Below, piece after piece: positions 63,144 to 64,000 of a stretch of 64,000 bases of DNA. The stretch's first letter is position 1, and each line of letters opens with the position of its first letter. The position numbers and the translations under genes were made by a program. The notes below the pieces were generated by a model. The model worked only from the letters and a program-made list of their open reading frames with translations. It was not told where the DNA came from and did no database searches. The stretch covers positions 1-64,000 of the forward strand of contig JADKCL010000029.1 of NCBI GenBank assembly GCA_016718825.1. Reading direction: 5' to 3'. The DNA is from Bacteroidota bacterium (GTDB lineage: Bacteria > Bacteroidota > Bacteroidia > J057 > JADKCL01).

Positions 63144-64000
63144 AACTACGCTGGTTCATCGCAATTGCTGGATTTTTGATGCTTTCGTGTTTGCAGCGCT
63201 TGCAGGCACAGGAACTTCAATGCATTGTCAAGGTCTCTGCACCCACGGTCGGGAGTGATCAGTCGATCTATCCGCAGATGGAGGACGCGATCATGAAATA
63301 TGTCAATTTCAGAAAGTGGACCGATCTCAACTATGAACCGCGGGAGCGCATCAAGTGTCGTTTGCAGATCATCATCAACAATCGCCCCGAAGTCGATCAA
63401 TTCACCGGGACGTTTCAAGTGCAGGTGATTCGGCCCGTGTTTAATTCAGAGTATGAGTCGATGATCCTTAATGTACAAGACGCCGACATCAACTTCAAAT
63501 TCGTTCCTTTTACGCCCCTCGAATTTTCAGAGAACAACTACATCGACGAACTCACCTCCTTGCTGAACTTCTACTGCTACATGATCATCGGATTCGATCA
63601 GGAAAGTTTTGAGATGGGAGGCGGTGCCGTGCATTTCCAGAAAGCGCAGACGATTGTGAACCTTGCAGGCAACAGCGGAGGAAGCGGATGGCGCAACTAT
63701 GACGGGACGCGCAACCGCTATTGGCTGGTCAATGATATGCTTGACAACTCCATGCGTCAGATCCACAACATTTTCTATGTGTATCACCGCCAAGGACTTG
63801 ACCAAATGGAAAAGAATCTTGTAGCCGGTCGCACTGCAGTCTTGGGCGCGTTGCGCGAACTGCAGAAAATGAATCAAAGATTCCCCGGAAAGTACATCAC
63901 ACGCGTTTTTTACACGGCAAAGGGCCCTGAAATCATCCAGATTTTTAGCAAAGCCAACATGCAGGAAAAGGCAGAGGTGATTCGTATCATGAGTGAAGTC
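63140..64000 (+). CDS. DUF4835 family protein, 5' part (runs off right edge)
   Basis: ATG 63140 overlaps the coaBC stop (ATGA). 287 codons are visible and the frame is open to the window end. Signal peptide MKLRWFIAIAGFLMLSCLQR, then QELQCIVKVSAPTVG, typical opening of DUF4835. Family motifs follow: FRKWTDLNYEPRERIKCRLQ in part (RKWTDLNYEPRERI), FQVQVIRPVFNSEYES, PLEFSENNYIDELTSLLNFY (shown as FSENNYIDELTS), YCYMIIGFDQESFEMGGG, and GWRNYDGTRNRYWLVNDML (shown as WRNYDGTRNRYWL). DUF4835 proteins are periplasmic or outer-membrane associated with unknown role and follow coaBC throughout the Bacteroidota; recN is often next. Confidence 0.9.
   Translation, partial: MKLRWFIAIAGFLMLSCLQRLQAQELQCIVKVSAPTVGSDQSIYPQMEDAIMKYVNFRKWTDLNYEPRERIKCRLQIIINNRPEVDQFTGTFQVQVIRPVFNSEYESMILNVQDADINFKFVPFTPLEFSENNYIDELTSLLNFYCYMIIGFDQESFEMGGGAVHFQKAQTIVNLAGNSGGSGWRNYDGTRNRYWLVNDMLDNSMRQIHNIFYVYHRQGLDQMEKNLVAGRTAVLGALRELQKMNQRFPGKYITRVFYTAKGPEIIQIFSKANMQEKAEVIRIMSEV

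Overview
The window is a 64 kb stretch of a Bacteroidota chromosome. Five proteins end in type IX secretion (T9SS) type A sorting domains. Several genes have a TAnnTTTG-type -7 promoter box. The bamD-rpoZ-coaBC-DUF4835 gene order, a histone-H1-like small protein and an alpha-oxoamine synthase of the sphingolipid/sulfonolipid type all point the same way. Giant surface proteins with PKD/Ig-like repeats and a paired calcium-loop (dockerin-like) module suggest Saprospiria or a neighbouring class, but this is inference.

Layout. 1-1 kb: decayed IS3-family transposase. 1.1-7.8 kb: a giant secreted repeat protein on the minus strand, interrupted by one frameshift. 7.8-12 kb: an accessory/decay zone. 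It holds a remnant of a kinase tail, two 161-bp direct repeats carrying the same N-terminal piece of an MBL-fold hydrolase, a polytopic membrane-thioredoxin protein between them, a YfeS-like gene, a winged-helix remnant and a frameshifted DUF4375-like gene. 12-19.4 kb: a minus-strand Ter-type stress locus of two TerD proteins, three TerY-like vWA proteins (one with a zinc ribbon), a small membrane protein, a PP2C-type phosphatase with an acidic linker and Ig-like domain, and a protein kinase with a zinc-ribbon tail. This is the most unusual system here and matches the family known as the TerY-P triad plus TerD. 19.6-26.6 kb: PlsC-like acyltransferase, two T9SS cargo proteins, twin small secreted proteins and a MacB/FtsX-type permease, all minus. 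26.8-42.3 kb: gyrA, a TPR protein, a small secreted protein, an intergenic repeat block, a Wzi-like outer-membrane barrel and two related giant T9SS adhesin-like proteins. 42.3-42.6 kb: a structured, terminator-ended segment that may be a small RNA. 43-46.5 kb: paaABCD (phenylacetyl-CoA epoxidase) behind a TetR regulator. 46.9-64 kb: mainly housekeeping genes: nuoN, a CCA-adding-type nucleotidyltransferase, an outer-membrane protein, alaS, an M23 peptidase with a MerR regulator, tRNA-Pro(GGG), ligA-DUF6913-dapA, histone-like protein, serine palmitoyltransferase-like enzyme, and bamD-rpoZ-coaBC-DUF4835 running off the right edge.

How it works together. The Ter locus looks like one transcription unit that would couple TerD calcium-binding proteins and vWA scaffolds to reversible Ser/Thr phosphorylation. 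The paa genes form one catabolic unit under a local TetR regulator. The bamD-rpoZ-coaBC-DUF4835 and ligA-DUF6913-dapA groups are tightly spaced or overlapping operons.

A caution runs through the window. Six single-base frameshifts, all equivalent to one extra base and all in minus-strand genes, interrupt otherwise intact reading frames, including the essential alaS. They are more likely sequence or assembly errors than real gene decay, so the 'broken' kinase, giant repeat protein and beta-helix protein should be treated as probably functional until reads are checked.
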